Below, piece by piece: positions 12,523 to 24,124 of a stretch of DNA of 64,000 bases (the stretch's first letter is position 1; every line of letters begins with the position of its first letter). The DNA lies in the NCBI GenBank assembly GCA_026075535.2, contig AP026549.1:9848918-9912917 (forward strand). The letters are read 5' to 3'. The stretch comes from Tricholoma matsutake (lineage: Eukaryota; Basidiomycota; Agaricomycetes; Agaricales; Tricholomataceae). A model generated the notes under the pieces. It saw nothing but the letters and a program-made list of their open reading frames with translations. It was not told the DNA's origin and ran no database searches. The position numbers and the translations under genes were made by a program.

Positions 12523-13664
12523 TTCTGAAATGAGAGCTATTAGCTGTACATCGATACTTGGTGTCGGGCTGGATATCCCAGGCCTGACTCATACCATCCA
12601 TCAAGACTACCCCGCTGATGCTGTATCATATGTGCAGGAGGTCGGATGCCTGGGGTGCGATCAAGATGCAGCCAAAGCTTGGTCAATCACTGTATTGCCA
12701 CCCTGAGATACCAGGACTATAGAGGAAGATCGGTTTGGTGCATGGTTGATTCAGATTTCGCTAGGTAGTCACAACTACTGCCGCTGCCTCCTTGTCCAGA
12801 TGTTCATGGATGGAGTTGCAGAGCTGTGCACTCTGATGGAACAAAAAGCCCATTTCTGTGATGTATGCCACATGGAAACCACTGAGGTTCGATCAACAAG
12901 TGTTTCCTTCTGGGCTGATGGAACAATGCATAGGATGTAAGTCTGTGTGTAGAGTTATCCAAGTCATTTCATAACTCTCACCTGGTGTGCAGGTATGGAT
13001 TCCAAACATCCACAGTCACTCAACATACCACATGCATCAGCCAGTCCTCTGGATGCATTGTACAGCCTTCAGTTGGCAACTTCACACTCCAAACTTTGAA
13101 ATCCTTCAGGTCATGCAAGGACCCAGAATGACAGGGAACTGCAGCACGCCCACCAGATTCTCGAGAAGTTTGCATCTGGCTGCATATCTTGTTTGATCTG
13201 CAAGCAGGAGCAGCAGAGTGATCATGTCTTCAGACAATGCCATCGTTCACTCTCACTGGCCACTGCCAAGGAAGCATGGACAACATGGGAGAGCAAGCTC
13301 GACTTTGCCGCATCAGGGTTCTGTAATAAGTGCAGCTGTCCACAAAAGGTACTGGAGCACATCTAAGAAGGTTTGGTCCTGCTCACGCAGTTGTGCACAG
13401 GTCAAGTACATCAATGAACATGGCCAAGTCACGTATATCTATGACTATGGTGATGGTCCACAAACAGGTTGCCAATATGCGGACATTCTGATCCCAATGA
13501 TGTGGCTTGTAAATGAACACCTTCCATTTCAGCAAAAAGTGGTAAAAGATCTTCACGCTGGATTTCCAGTGGACCATGTCCTTTCACCTTTTTCACATTG
13601 GGTTTTACAAACCAAAGATGGAATTCCCAACCTTTTTCGAGTACTTCTTCCTATCTATAAATAA
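12523..13664 (+). pseudogene. Telomere-linked helicase relic, C-terminal part
   Basis: This continues the gene broken at 5763. First comes the end of helicase domain 2, ILGVGLDIPGLTH then DYPADAVSYVQEVG (12555-12645), where RecQ proteins have the arginine-finger motif QEIGRAGRD; here the first arginine is cysteine (QEVGCLGCD), a damaging change. Then follow a cysteine-rich region AHFCDVC (12846-12866), CISCLICK (13176-13200) and FCNKCSCPQKVLEHI (13320-13365), and a last block (GCQYADILIPMMWLVNEH) ending at 13664. Frames change near 12700, 13010 and 13370, some of which may be introns. The order matches the C-terminal halves of basidiomycete subtelomeric helicases. Confidence 0.78.
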
Positions 13665-14690
13665 TACATGTCCAATATATATGAGGTCATTGATGTCATG
13701 TGGTGCACATACAATCGTTGTTTCATCTTTTATTCCTACTTCCATCATGCCTGCACCAAGAGCCAACCCATCAATGTCTAGCCAATCAAACAAGTCGAGT
13801 GCATCCCAATGTTGTGTCTGTGACACTCTCGACTGCAGCTGCATGAAAAAGTGAGCTCCAGGAAGTTTTTTATTTTTTATTTTTTTATTTGAAATTTGAA
13901 ATTTGACATTGAAATGAATCCAGGTGCCCATTGCATGTATTCCATCGCAGTGATTTCAAAACCATAGAAATTGAAGGGATGAAGAAATGTATAAAAGTTA
14001 AAATGTGGGAAAGCACATTCTACCAAGGGCGGTGTGCAGGTCCATGGTTTGTATCCCTGTCCGCAGTGTGGATGCAGCATTGAGAGACACCTTCAAGTCA
14101 GTATCTTTTGCTCAAGTTCTGCATTCTGGTAATTCAAGGGTTTATTCTATAGTCACATGTCAACACATGTAGAGGTCATGCACAAGGCATCCAAACCTCC
14201 TCTGGGTCTGCGCCGCTCCCCACTCTTTGTTCCACCAAACCACCCTGACCATTAAGAACAGGACCTCACAAGGTGGAAAGCCCCCTGTGTCGCCTCCTGG
14301 ATTGGGTATTTTACTAACCAGAGTCACACCTGTCAACCAGGACTCCTCTGCCTGGAGCCGCCTTACTCCTTCCACTGAACAACTATCAGCAGTTGTGAAG
14401 AGGACCTCATGCAAGTGCAAGTGCTCTACATCGCCTCCCAACTCGGGTCTCTTTTCAATTGTGTTCATTTGCAGGAAACAAATCTAACACTGTATATAGT
14501 GCCCCTGATGTTGATCCAGGTCATCAACCAGTTCGCCCATGTCTCTGACCTTCTCAGTGATCTCTCAGGTCGGTCCCACAGCACTACAGACCTGCGCCAC
14601 TGTGGAACATTAATATAAACCTCAATCTTGTTGGAAATGGTGAGTTTTCTTTTCTTGCTTTGTTTTTTTCCTTGCCTGATAGTCTGCAGG
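13665..14690. other. Spacer with a possible zinc-finger exon remnant
   Basis: 13860-13915 is very A/T-rich. At about 14028-14097 the plus strand reads GGVQVHGLYPCPQCGCSIER, followed by CAAGTCAGTATC, which could be an exon end. It resembles the FFLCPQCDFQ exon end at 1690-1752, which is also followed by a donor-like GTATGG. This may be the first exon of a second helicase-like gene. Short open frames at 14227-14618 have no recognisable domain, and I assign no function. Confidence 0.35.
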
Positions 14691-15092
14691 TGTTAGGAAA
14701 CCACCCCATTACCTAATAAACTTTCATTTTTATTTTATTATGTCGAATTATGCTACATGACGCCAAATGACGCTACATTTTGATAGCATGAGAATTTTAT
14801 TTCGCATGCATCAAAATGTACGCGCATGTACGAGTGCATTGGTAACAACAATGTACAATATATGTAACATAGTATATAAACCCTAAATATATGCCTAGGG
14901 GACCCCAGTTGTGTTCTCTTAGGTATTCCACCTACGTTTTTGGTGTGAAAGGCCTATCTCAACAAACTTACCTATTAATAACCCCTCACATCAAAACCAT
15001 CAATTTCCCCATCACGTGCGCGGATCCCGCCCCCTTCTTGTAGAGAGAACCCGCACGGTCTTAGCTAGCAGATAGTGGGTGTCGCCCTAACA
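14691..15092 (+). repeat. LTR (402 bp), probable 5' LTR of gypsy element 1
   Basis: It begins TGTTAGGAAACC and ends CGCCCTAACA, giving a 7-bp terminal inverted repeat TGTTAGG/CCTAACA. A TATATAAACCCTAAATATA stretch near 14872 is a plausible promoter TATA region. The flanks (GCAGG left, GAAGA right) are not duplicates, so it is not a solo LTR at an undisturbed site. That fits a 5' LTR whose partner was lost when the element was truncated at 18113. Confidence 0.65.
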
Positions 15093-15578
15093 GAAGAACA
15101 CAACTTCCCATATCAGTGCGCCTTCTCTTACTTGCGCATACATCATTGTTTCACCATGCCACATCCGATTACTCATCCTTTTGGCATGAGCCAGAAGTAC
15201 TTGTATATATGTAATCTACCTTTTCTTTCATAAGCTGATGCCAGGCCTTGCCTTACATTGCGACTGCCAGTGATCGAGAGGCAGCACTCGTCATTAGGAC
15301 AGCTGCAACCAGAAAACTGATCGGATCTGGTTTAGTTACGATTTACATCACTCTATTCAGACGACTATTTTAGTTACAAGCTGAATTCAGTGATATCTCC
15401 GAGATCAGGCACTGTTGGAAGGGTTGTTGATCCGAAGTGTCAAAATAGGCGCCCGACGAATGACGAACCATTGATGAACCTCGACGAACCTTATCACGTG
15501 ACCCGTAGACGTTTGGAGAGGTCTCGAAGTAAAATTTTGAATTTGTTGAAGAAGTGATTCATCACAGATTCTACAATT
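15093..15578 (+). other. Untranslated leader of gypsy element 1
   Basis: No open frame or known primer-binding site is visible between the LTR and the gag start. I could not match the sequence right after the LTR to a tRNA end. Confidence 0.4.
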
Positions 15579-16676
15579 ATGTCCGAACCTTCAACTTCTA
15601 ATCCCGGTCCTAATCCTGTTCCCATACCAGCACTAGAGGCGAAAATTGATGCACTCACAGCGCAAATGTCGCAATTAGTGTCAGTATTGGCAGCATCACA
15701 GCCCAGACAAGTGGAAGTACAGCCAGAGACGACAGGAGAAAGAGATGATGAGATGGAGGAGATGGTGGAGTGGATATCGCAGGAGGATGAGATGGTGGAG
15801 AAATCCGGAAATGGAAAAGCGCACTTACCTAAGTATGCGCCCCCACAAATCTTTGATGGTACCATGGAGAATACAAAATCCTTCATCAGCTCTATAGTAT
15901 TGTACATCCATGGGAGGAAGCCCAAGTTTCATACAGCTGAGTCTAGGATTATGTTTGCTCTCTCATACATTCAGGGGGGGAAAGCACAGTTCTGGAGAAA
16001 TGAGGCTATTAATCAAATTGCCGCGGGAAATAAACCATTTGCAACCTTCAAGGAATTTCTGGAGAGATTGGAGGCACAGTTTGGAGACCCTAATCCAAAG
16101 GTGACAGCCAATGCTAAATTAAAGACCATGCGCCAAGGTTCCTTAATGGCAGATGAATTTATTTTGCAGTTCAAAGCAGAAGCTTCGCAAACAGACATGG
16201 GAGAAGCCATGTTGGTAGAGTTTTTGAAAGCAGGATTAAATCCCTCTTTATTCAAGTCTATCTACTGACTACCTTCTATGCCAGAGAAGTTGGATGAGTG
16301 GTATAATTGGGCAATGTGCCTTGACCAGCAATATCGGCAGGAACAGGCGGAGTCAAAGTTGATGTACAGAAGTAGTCAATTTGGAAAGTCATCAGGAGGA
16401 AAGTCCGAGAAAGGAAAGGCACCTCAGGTGCAAGCTCCGAGGGCACAGCCACCAGCCATGGCAGTGACACCTATAGTTATGGAGTCAGCAGCACCAGCAG
16501 AGGCAATGGAGGTTGATCAAGTGGGGAGACGAGCCCCACTTAAATGTTTTAACTGTGGGCAGTTAGGACACATTTCTAAGTATTGCAAGCAGAAGAGAAA
16601 GATCAGGGGAGCTACAATCGAGGAAGTGAAGCAGGAGGAAGGCAAGCAGGAGAATTTTGTGGAAGAGTCCCAGTGA
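15579..16676 (+). pseudogene. gypsy-1 gag
   Basis: From ATG 15579 the frame encodes a proline-rich start, an acidic linker (about residues 50-80), a retrotransposon gag core (PPQIFDGTMENTKSFI, then AQFWRNEAI, EFLERLEAQFGDPN) and, after a TGA at 16266-16268, a basic region and a CX2CX4HX4C knuckle CFNCGQLGHISKYC at about 16546-16587, ending at TGA 16674. The internal stop sits where the same frame continues normally (SIY*LPSMPEK), so one point mutation broke it. Gag forms the particle and binds RNA. Confidence 0.85.
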
Positions 16677-18113
16677 AGGTTTCCCCATTGGTGACCCAGA
16701 ATTGTTACAATGTATTAGTATCCAAGGAAACCCAGAGTAAATCAGAAAAGGAAATCGAGGAGGAGTACAACTGTTGCAAATCACACAACAAAGAAAATTA
16801 TCACATGTCATTTTCGAAAACCCCTAAATTCTTTATTCGCTCTGCGTGAATAGAACCCGAAATCACCTTGACTGTGGGACTGAAGACAGTGGACACACAT
16901 GCAGCTATTGATGTGGAAGCATTGCTTGACAGTGGTGCTACAGGATTATTTATTAATCGATCCTTAATTACCGGAAATGGTATTAACACATGCAAGCTGG
17001 TGCAACCTATAATGATGTACAATATTGACAGAACAGTCAATCGTGGAGGAACTATCAAGGAGGAGAATAATAGGATGTCCATGGTTACGGAAGCATAATC
17101 CCGAAATTGATTGGAAAACTGGGAAAGTACAAATGACTCGTTGTCCTAAGGAATGTAATGTGTATGGGAGGAAGATGAAGAAAGAAAAAAGGAAAAAGAA
17201 AGAGAAAGAATGTCCGAGGAAGTATTCTGTTACAATGGAGGAAGTGGAGGATGAGGAAATGCCAAATGGGGAAGTTCTGATCATGATCGAGAAAGAAGAG
17301 CAGAAGCAAACCTTTAGAGCAGTTCGTGGAGGACAGTCATGGGACAAGAATATTGTGAAGGTGGAGAAGCCAGTGGAGGAATGGGTGCCAAAAGTGTATC
17401 ATGAACATTTGTCAGTGTTCCAAAAGAAGGAGTCTGAGCGAATGCCGGTGTGGAAGCCATGGGATCATGCGATTGAGATGAAGCCAGGGTTTGTGCCAAA
17501 GAAGTCGAAGGTATATCCATTATCTCTGATGGAACAAGAAGAAGTGGATGCATTCCTGAAGGAGCAATTGCGCAAAGGATACATACGACCTTCGAAATCA
17601 CTGCAGACGTCACCAATATTCTTCATGCCCAAAAAAGACCAAAGGAAGAGGATGTGTACCGATTATAGGTATCTGAATGAATGGACAGTGAAGAACGCGT
17701 ACCCCCTGCCATTGATCTCAGAAATAATTGATAAGGTGGGAAAAGCCAAGGTCTTTACAAAATTGGATTTACGATGGGGATACAATAATGTACGAATAAA
17801 GAAAGGAGAGGAGTGGAAGGCTGCATTTGCCATGCATCGAGGATCCTTTGAGCCGCTTGTCATTTTTTTGGGATGACTAATAGTCCCCCGACCTTTCAAA
17901 ATATGATGAATGACATTTTCAACAATGTAATAGACAAAGGCGTGGTAATAATATTTATTGATGACATTCTGATATTCATGGAGGATGAAGAGAATCATGA
18001 AGCGATAGTGCAAGAGGTGTTATGGAGGTTGGCAGAGAACGATCTATTTCTGAAACCAGAGAAGTGTGTGTTTGGGGCAAGTGAGATCGAGTTCCTAGGA
18101 TTATTGATGTTGA
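16677..18113 (+). pseudogene. gypsy-1 protease and reverse transcriptase
   Basis: An aspartic protease site ALLDSGATGLFINRS lies at about 16920-16965, after a stop at 16847-16849. Near 17060-17095 part of the protease-to-RT linker is lost: the text jumps from [12 protein letters not shown] to [14 protein letters not shown] in another frame. Reverse transcriptase motifs follow: [34 protein letters not shown], then after a frameshift at about 17870 FQNMMNDIF and IFIDDILIF (17950-17976), where the usual Y-x-D-D reads F-I-D-D. The product would copy element RNA. At least two frameshifts and the 3' truncation make it inactive. Confidence 0.82.
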
Positions 18114-18700
18114 ACCCGGGTCATAACACCCCAGAGGAATGAGCACCGGAGGTGAGGAGTTGGTGGTGAAATGCAGCCACCAGAGCATCGACCTAGCCAT
18201 CAGGGGGCACCATCACCCGGCCCCTTTTAGCGATGGTGTATTCCAACAGGTAGTCAGTGTAGCTTGTCCCTAGTAGTAGTTGGAAGCCCCAGAGATGACC
18301 AACAGTCCAGTAACAGTGTCCCTCCCCCTAAGCCAGACCTCCCCCAGCTAAACGAGTGCTTCTACTTGGGCGAGCATTGAAGCAGGCATCCCACACCCGC
18401 TCTAAGCCCCCATGGGGACCCAGACTACTCTTTCACAGACACCACTCACCTATCCAGGATCCTCGAAGCCAAGGGGAACGAGACAGATAGCAGTCACTGT
18501 TGAAAACAATGACTGAGACATCCCCGGAGATCGGATGGATGGATCTCTTAGCAAATCAGGCCAGGCCTGGAGATGCCGAGAGCGTTCGTGATGGCAAAAT
18601 CCGATCAAAAATCGGATATAAATTGAAGTGTCGACATCGCTGGCAACATTGAGCAGAGGTGTTTACCACTATTTATGGTGGTTGTAACAAGTCAAGGAGC
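18111..18700 (-). mobile_element. Element A copy A1 (5' part only)
   Basis: On the minus strand it starts at the family's common 5' end (GCTCCTTGACTTG, 18688-18700) and runs through the non-coding leader to GACCCGGGTTCAA, where it meets gypsy-1. It lacks the ORF and tail. The LINE RNase H linker lies immediately beyond its 5' end, so it probably inserted into LINE-1 and later lost its 3' half in a deletion. Confidence 0.75.
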
Positions 18701-18795
18701 GATGGATGAGAGGAGAATCGAGCAGGGAATAAATCCTTTACTCTGTTTCCAGGGGTGTTTTCTTCCCCAAAGGGGTCGAATTCATCCGCTGTGTT

Positions 18796-19125
18796 TAGTT
18801 GGTTTTGTGATTTATATGCCCGATTCCATATGAAAGATATTGGATTCCTACTGCACATATATGCCAATGCCGCAGCCGTTGCCGCTGCCATTGCCGTTGC
18901 CGTTTACTGTGTACAACACTACCTCATAGGTCACTGATCTGGCTATTAACATTCCCCATAGTAAATAACAAGCCAGAATACTAACACTGTATCTATTTGA
19001 TAGTAGTACATATTATACTTATTATGAGAGCATTCTATGGGCCCCCACAAACCCATATCATTCAGTACAATGTATATGTTCTATATACCGTATTACTCAG
19101 TACAGTATAGCTTCCCTATCTGGTT
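18796..19125. other. Foreign block replacing about 1 kb of LINE-1
   Basis: Between the RNase H linker and the RT C-terminal part, the expected LINE sequence is missing. In its place is A/T-rich DNA with a GCCGNN trinucleotide microsatellite at 18869-18903 and no coding signal. Several TACTCAGTACAGTATA-like words recur near 19064-19110. This is a deletion with filler or an old unrecognised insert. Confidence 0.55.
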
Positions 19126-20954
19126 AAGTATAATGCCGATAAGACATGGGACAGGGCAGAGCCCTGTCCCACCCCCACATTGGCTGCAAAGGAGCCAGAT
19201 GAGAAGGTGTTCCACTTGTAGGTTGTCTTGCGACCCACAAGGTAAGAATGGAAGAAGTTCACTACTTGCGCAGGGAACCCCGACTTGGAGATGATTTCCA
19301 ACAGAACCTGGTGGTTCAATGAGGGGAAGAACTGAGCGATGTCGAAGGCGACAACACTTGTTTTGAGGCCCTGGGCCCATCCTGCTCTGATGAGGTGGGT
19401 GAGGTAGATTCCTGCATCCTCTGTGGAACGCTGGGCGACACCTCCGAACTGGTTTTGTTCACTTGAAGTGAGCAGGCCAGTGTCCTGCAGTGATGCACAC
19501 CTCAGTTATGCGAGTGATGAGACTCGCCATCTCAGGGTTGCTACACCAGTGTTTTAGGTGCGACCACGTAACATGATTGGGCCCTGGAGCAGTTCGGGAA
19601 GAACAAGCATTAAGCGCTTCTTTCATTTCCGTAATGGAGAACGAGACCCATGCCCTTTCAGGCACTGGAACCAGATCATTTAAGATGCTCAGATCGACAT
19701 CTCAGTCCGAGGCAGCGTTGTAGGACCCATCAAGGGCAGCCCATAAAGAATCTAGATCATTGCAAGGGTTTCCCTGGTAAGAGATCACCTCAAACGATGG
19801 TAGGTTGCATTGACGAGTCCAAGACATTAAGTCCCAGGGTCATCTGTTCATGGTAGCCACTTTGTGGATACAGTCATCAAAGAAGTCTCACTTTGCATGT
19901 TGCATGACTTTCCGATAGTGCTTCCAGTCCTCTCCATCATGGGAGGCCCTGTAGGCATCTAGGGCACCACTGCATTTGTCTGTCCACCAGCCTTTGGACG
20001 ACTTGCCGAGGCAAGATTCCTTGGTATGGTTTTCCCATGCCTTGTTTAAAATCATTGATATCACCGAGACGACATCATTGATTTCTGCCGATGTATTTCT
20101 GTGCCAATTAAGCCACGGAATTAAAGCGGAGGAGATGGCATCGAGGTACGATGCCTCCTCCTCGGAACCTTTTTTGATGGACCACTTGGTAACTGGGACC
20201 AAAGATCCCGGGCCAGGCAGTGTCAGTGTCAGGGGGGCATGGTCAGACGTGCCCCTGGCTTCTGGTAGAATCTCGCAGTACAGCACAAATCTTAGATCCA
20301 TGGGTATGAACATCAGATCGATCACCGTGGGGTGAAAGCCCTGTTGTGGAGGAAAGTGTTTGGGTCCCTCCTCGACTGGGAGGGCCTTTGTTAGGCCTAA
20401 AGCCATTGCTGTTTCCACCAAGTGGTCAGCATGGATAGAGTGTTCAGGCCCTTGGGGATCCCAAGAGGCATGTCTCACGTTGAAGTCACCACACATGAAG
20501 TGTAAGCATGGGATTGTCATGACACTTTCATAGAGGAGTGTGATGGCCGAGTGTTGGCTGTCTGAATAGACGTTAGCAAGTAGCATGACATCTTCTCCTA
20601 TTCCCAGGGAAAATATAAGGATGTCACGATCGTCGATCAGATCTCGGCGGAGACCCGGTCTGAGATTAGCGATGCTGTTTGCAAAGTAGACAGCCACGCG
20701 TGGAGGGGTATCAACCCCTGATGGTCATACCAAGGTACCCCAGTTGGGGCTCATCGGTGCGCCGATAACTTCTTCCCCTTCCCTGTTGTGGGCAGATGGG
20801 GTGTGTCTTATCAGTCTCCAAGGAGGCTCTTGAATAAACAGTAAATCATAATCGTCTATGACATCTGCCAGTAATGAGTCCATGTAACCCCAATTTCTGT
20901 TTACATTTTGACTAAATATGCGAATTGTGGGGTTGATCTAAGTCTTTCCCTCAT
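19116..20954 (-). pseudogene. LINE-1 ORF2 fragment: endonuclease and reverse transcriptase
   Basis: The endonuclease part is open from 20697 to 19888 on the minus strand: GDFNVRHASWDP and SDHAPLTL carry the catalytic Asp/Asn and Asp/His of the exonuclease-endonuclease-phosphatase fold that nicks the target. RT N-terminal motifs follow at 19880-19116 (SAPGPDHVTW-like, FDIAQFFPSLNH, VGQGSALS) with several frame changes; an internal loss near 19460 joins ITAGHWPAHFK to NQFGGVAQ. The start codon at 20952-20954 follows the ORF1 stop directly, but a one-base loss just after it (near 20920) breaks the N-terminus. The RT active site itself (YVDD) is deleted. Confidence 0.82.
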
Positions 20955-22865
20955 TTACATTCGGCCACCACATCCTGCAGGATGGTAAGCGGGAGGGGAG
21001 CGAGAGTTACATCTCGTACTCACCTCATTGTAGCGAGCTTTGATCCAATCACAGTCAAAGGGATGTTGCCAAAAATTGCACCGACGATTGTCGGATGCGT
21101 GATTCTTCCAGCAGTTTAGGCACCTAGCTGGGTGAGGACAGGCAACCCCCTCTGGGGTGGCTGGGACTGGAGGGTTACCGGCCAGAGCACGGTGGTGCTC
21201 CTTACGGTGTGGGCCTGCACAAATCAGACACTTCAATTGCAGTGCTCTGCATGCTGGGGTGGGGTGTCCCCATTTCCAGCATCGTTGGCATAACAGCAGG
21301 CCAGGATTTGCCCTGGCTGCTCTAACATAAGCGACATAGCGTCCAAATTGGACACCACACCCGATGAGAGCTTTCGCTCATGCACAACTGACTGAGTCAG
21401 CGATGTTGGGATAGACGGTGCATGTGTCCGACATCTTCAAATCACGTACTACCCGAGGGGGGACTTGCAACATGGTGAGGTCAGAGATGCCTGACTTTCC
21501 AAGGTGTGCAATCACGAAGTCAGGTGTAATGGCCTTGTCGTTAGCAATGTATGGAACATCGACCAACTTGAGGTATGATGTAGAAGTAGGTAACACCGCA
21601 TCGACTTGCAGTGCAAAGGGGAAGGCCTTGTGAGCTGCCTCCTTGAAACATTGTAGGTCCTCCTCAGAGGCTACTACGTCTGTGGACACCGAGAGGTTCC
21701 CAGTGTGCATGGTAGCTGACTGGGCCACTAGCTTGGAGTGGTGCAGTCCTAGGGTCATCCGGACATGGTCCAGGAAGTCTGCAGGGTTCGTTCCTTCCTC
21801 AAGGGGAGGTCGAACGTGTACTAGGACCTGTCGTCTCGACGGTCTGTGGACAGTGGGCAAAGGCTTTGCAGCCTTGGGCCTGGAGGGGCTGATGTGCTGC
21901 TGAATGTCAGCCAGCTTGTCGGTGGGAAGCTCAGGGAAAGCCTTGGCTAAACGCACAAGGCTGTCCATGGAGATGTTAGGTGCTCGCCCCCCTGGGAAGT
22001 GAGCAACCTGAGCAAAGGTCCCCTTGCCCGAGGGCTTGGTCGACCAGTTCACGGGGGGAGGAGGTCCTCTACCCCATGATGAAGCAACTCCCCCTACTGG
22101 GGGTTTGGGAAGAGGTCGAGCCCCTCTAGGGCCTCGAGTTCTCGCAGATTTGTGAGGGGGGGGGTGTTGCCCATCCCATCCCTCCAGATGGTCCGTCCTT
22201 GGGATGTCGTGAGGGTTGTTGGTAACGGTGCCCAACCTAGGTCGTTTACTGCCCCTACCTGCCTCGTCTATAGCTCTTCGGAGGGTGTCGCTCCCCAAGT
22301 TGCGATTAAAGCTGACAGCAGTTGCAGCACTGAGTACCGCTCCTAGCTGTTTGGTGATTTCCTGCCGTTGTTCAGCAGTTGGTTTATGGGCTCCTGTCCT
22401 ACTAAGGACCATTAGGAATCCCTGTGTGTATTCCCCCAGGTCGTGTGCGAAGGTGACTGGTCTGGTCCAATCGTCCTCAGCATCGCTCGCCATCTCCGTG
22501 TCCTGGATCGCAGGAATGGGGTTCGATAGCTCAACTTCATCAGCCCACTGCGAAGCAGGTGTAGAAGGAGTGGTAGGAGGTGCAGGGGACAAAGTAGCCC
22601 ACCTGGGAGATAACACTGGCACACTGAATCACTGTGCACGTGGTGTGATCATTCCGGCCCCATAGGGGGAGGGAGTTGGAGAGCCTCTTTGGGTCCGATG
22701 AGGACCCACAGAGGGAGCTATCTGTGAGGATCTACGGCCCTCTGGGGGCCGTAGAGAATCAATGGGGTCATCGCCAGGAGTTCTGGGCATACCGGATCTG
22801 GAAGGTCTCCCCTCGTCCATCACTGCATCCGATCTCCTCCTGTTTTGTATGAAAGAATCTGACAT
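20955..22865 (-). pseudogene. LINE-1 ORF1 (gag-like, three zinc knuckles, 636 codons)
   Basis: A single frame of 1911 bp from ATG 22865 to TAA 20955 is broken only by in-frame stops near 22628 and at 21377. The N-terminus is low-complexity (RSGMPRTPGDDPIDSL). A central segment (VLVHVRPPLEEGTNPADFL) resembles the RNA-binding part of LINE ORF1 proteins. Near the C-terminus three metal-binding motifs are seen: CQRCWKWGHPTPAC (21292-21251), CLICAGPHRKEHH and CLNCWKNHASDNRRC. The product would bind LINE RNA. This is the most complete copy of ORF1 in the window and gives its length. Confidence 0.82.
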
Positions 22866-22990
22866 GTGTTGGTAAGACACTATATAAACCGGATCACTTG
22901 GATCATAGATGGATTGAGCTACAGAGGTTGAAAACGGTGTTGATGAAAAATTTCTATGGCTGTGCACATTGCGGTAAGAGGTCAAGAAGC

Positions 22991-23434
22991 AACGGGGCAG
23001 GGGATGCCTCCGGATAAAGGAGCTCAGCAATGCCAAGCTCCTGTGTATACACATCCTCGCATTTGACACTGCGACTCAGTTGTTTGTGTGCGACGTGGAC
23101 GTCTTGCGCCCACAGCACACGGTCGATCATTTGCCTCGAAGCAAGCTTGGGGCTGCTCTCGGCGTAATTGAGGGCCTCCTGCATAGCAAGAGAGTCCTCG
23201 TCATTGTCAGGGTCAGAGAGGTCTTCTCTGGCCCATATATCTCTAACTGCCTTTAGGGCAGCTGCTACCTCCGGATTGTCTCATTCGTACTGGGTGTCGT
23301 AGTCTTGGACGTCATCATCAAAGATGTCACCCGTGATCAGGGGGGGGCGTGAAGCCCCCGGTGTGGTGGACGGTCTCTGGTTTGCCATTTGGGCATAGAG
23401 AGTGAATTAGCACTAGTAGATGATGGAAGAAATC
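22991..23434 (-). mobile_element. Element A copy A2 (start of the ORF only)
   Basis: On the minus strand the piece begins just upstream of the ORF start (MPKWQTRD, about 23380), runs through SLAMQEALNYAESSPKLASR and QELGIAELLYPEASPAP, and is cut at 22991 by the LINE-1 5' end. Its other side is cut at 23435 by the gypsy-2 LTR. It therefore predates both, and LINE-1 and gypsy-2 are here separated by a 444-bp remnant of the DNA they landed in. Confidence 0.8.
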
Positions 23435-24124
23435 TGTTAAGAACTGATCCTAAAGGCCACTTTGGAATCTGACTGGACACTGCAGGTGATGATAGTGGGA
23501 GATTGTCGGGTCGATGCAGATTCTGCGGGAGGGGGGACGGAAAGGACTTGGCTTCAGCTTGTAAGAAGCTGCACCCTTCACCTCGTCTGGTGTCCTAATT
23601 TCAAGTCGAGGGTTTAGAGGTAGGAGCGGGAAAGTGCAAGTAAATGCGGGAAGGAGTACGGAGGGACTTAGGTTGAGTTCAGATGAGACTAGAACTTCAG
23701 AGGGAGACTAGAGGTTGAGTTGAATGTAGTTCAGACTCTTAGAGGACAGGGTTTGGAGTAGAAGGAGGTTTTAGATTGGCAGGGCAAAGTCGAGTCTAGG
23801 TCGATATATGAACTGAGGAATACAAGGTGAAACTAACTAAGCTTAAATACTGTAGTCCGGAATAATGCGGAACAGGAACGAAGACTGGCAGTGTCTCGAC
23901 TGTGTAGATAAATTACCTATGGGAGCCGCACAGGAATCCGTAGTCGAATTTGCAATAGAGATGGCAGCCATGGATGCTGTACAAGGCGGCCTGATGCACA
24001 GCAGCATGGGCAGTGCAAGGCGGCCGGGAACGAAATTGGGAGGTGTAGACAAAAGTCATGTTCGATGTGTGGGAAAGAGTCGGATGGATGCGGGTTCCAA
24101 TCGGGTGAGGAATGGTTCTTGACA
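23435..24124 (-). repeat. 3' LTR of gypsy-2 (690 bp)
   Basis: Its ends form an inverted repeat: TGTTAAGAAC at 23435 and GTTCTTGACA at 24115-24124 (minus strand TGTCAAGAACC). It interrupts element A copy A2 at 23434. A purine tract on the minus strand abuts 24124, so this is the 3' LTR of a minus-strand element, agreeing with the strand of the pol pieces. Confidence 0.75.

Larger units (their letters stand above)
14691..18113 (+). mobile_element. Ty3/gypsy element 1, truncated after reverse transcriptase
   Basis: A 5' LTR, leader, gag with zinc knuckle, protease and reverse transcriptase lie in order on the plus strand. At 18111-18113 the frame (EFLGLLM) runs straight into element A sequence (TTGAACCCGGGTCATAAC), so RNase H, integrase and the 3' LTR are missing. 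Neither side of the junction shows a target-site duplication, which suggests deletion or recombination. Confidence 0.75.
18701..22990 (-). mobile_element. LINE copy 1, 5' end complete, 3' end lost
   Basis: On the minus strand the order is: 5' end at 22990 (GCTTCTTGAC), short leader, ORF1 (22865-20955), ORF2 endonuclease and RT, a 330-bp foreign block at 18796-19125, and a scrap of the RT-RNase H linker (DEFDPFGEENTPGNRVKDLF, 18720-18790). The 5' end is defined by comparison with LINE-3 at 41391-41393: both start at the same base but adjoin different sequences (element A here, gypsy gag there). The 3' end is missing because A1 and gypsy-1 now lie there. Confidence 0.82.

Noticed and set aside
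13858..13920. A/T-rich tract as a replication origin
   Set aside because: Only composition supports it; no defined origin motif is known for this group.
14227..14618. A small gene in the spacer
   Set aside because: Short overlapping frames on both strands, no domain, and no convincing start or splice context.
21418..22665. Plus-strand open frames opposite LINE-1 ORF1
   Set aside because: They are shadows of the G/C-rich minus-strand ORF1, with no motif of their own.
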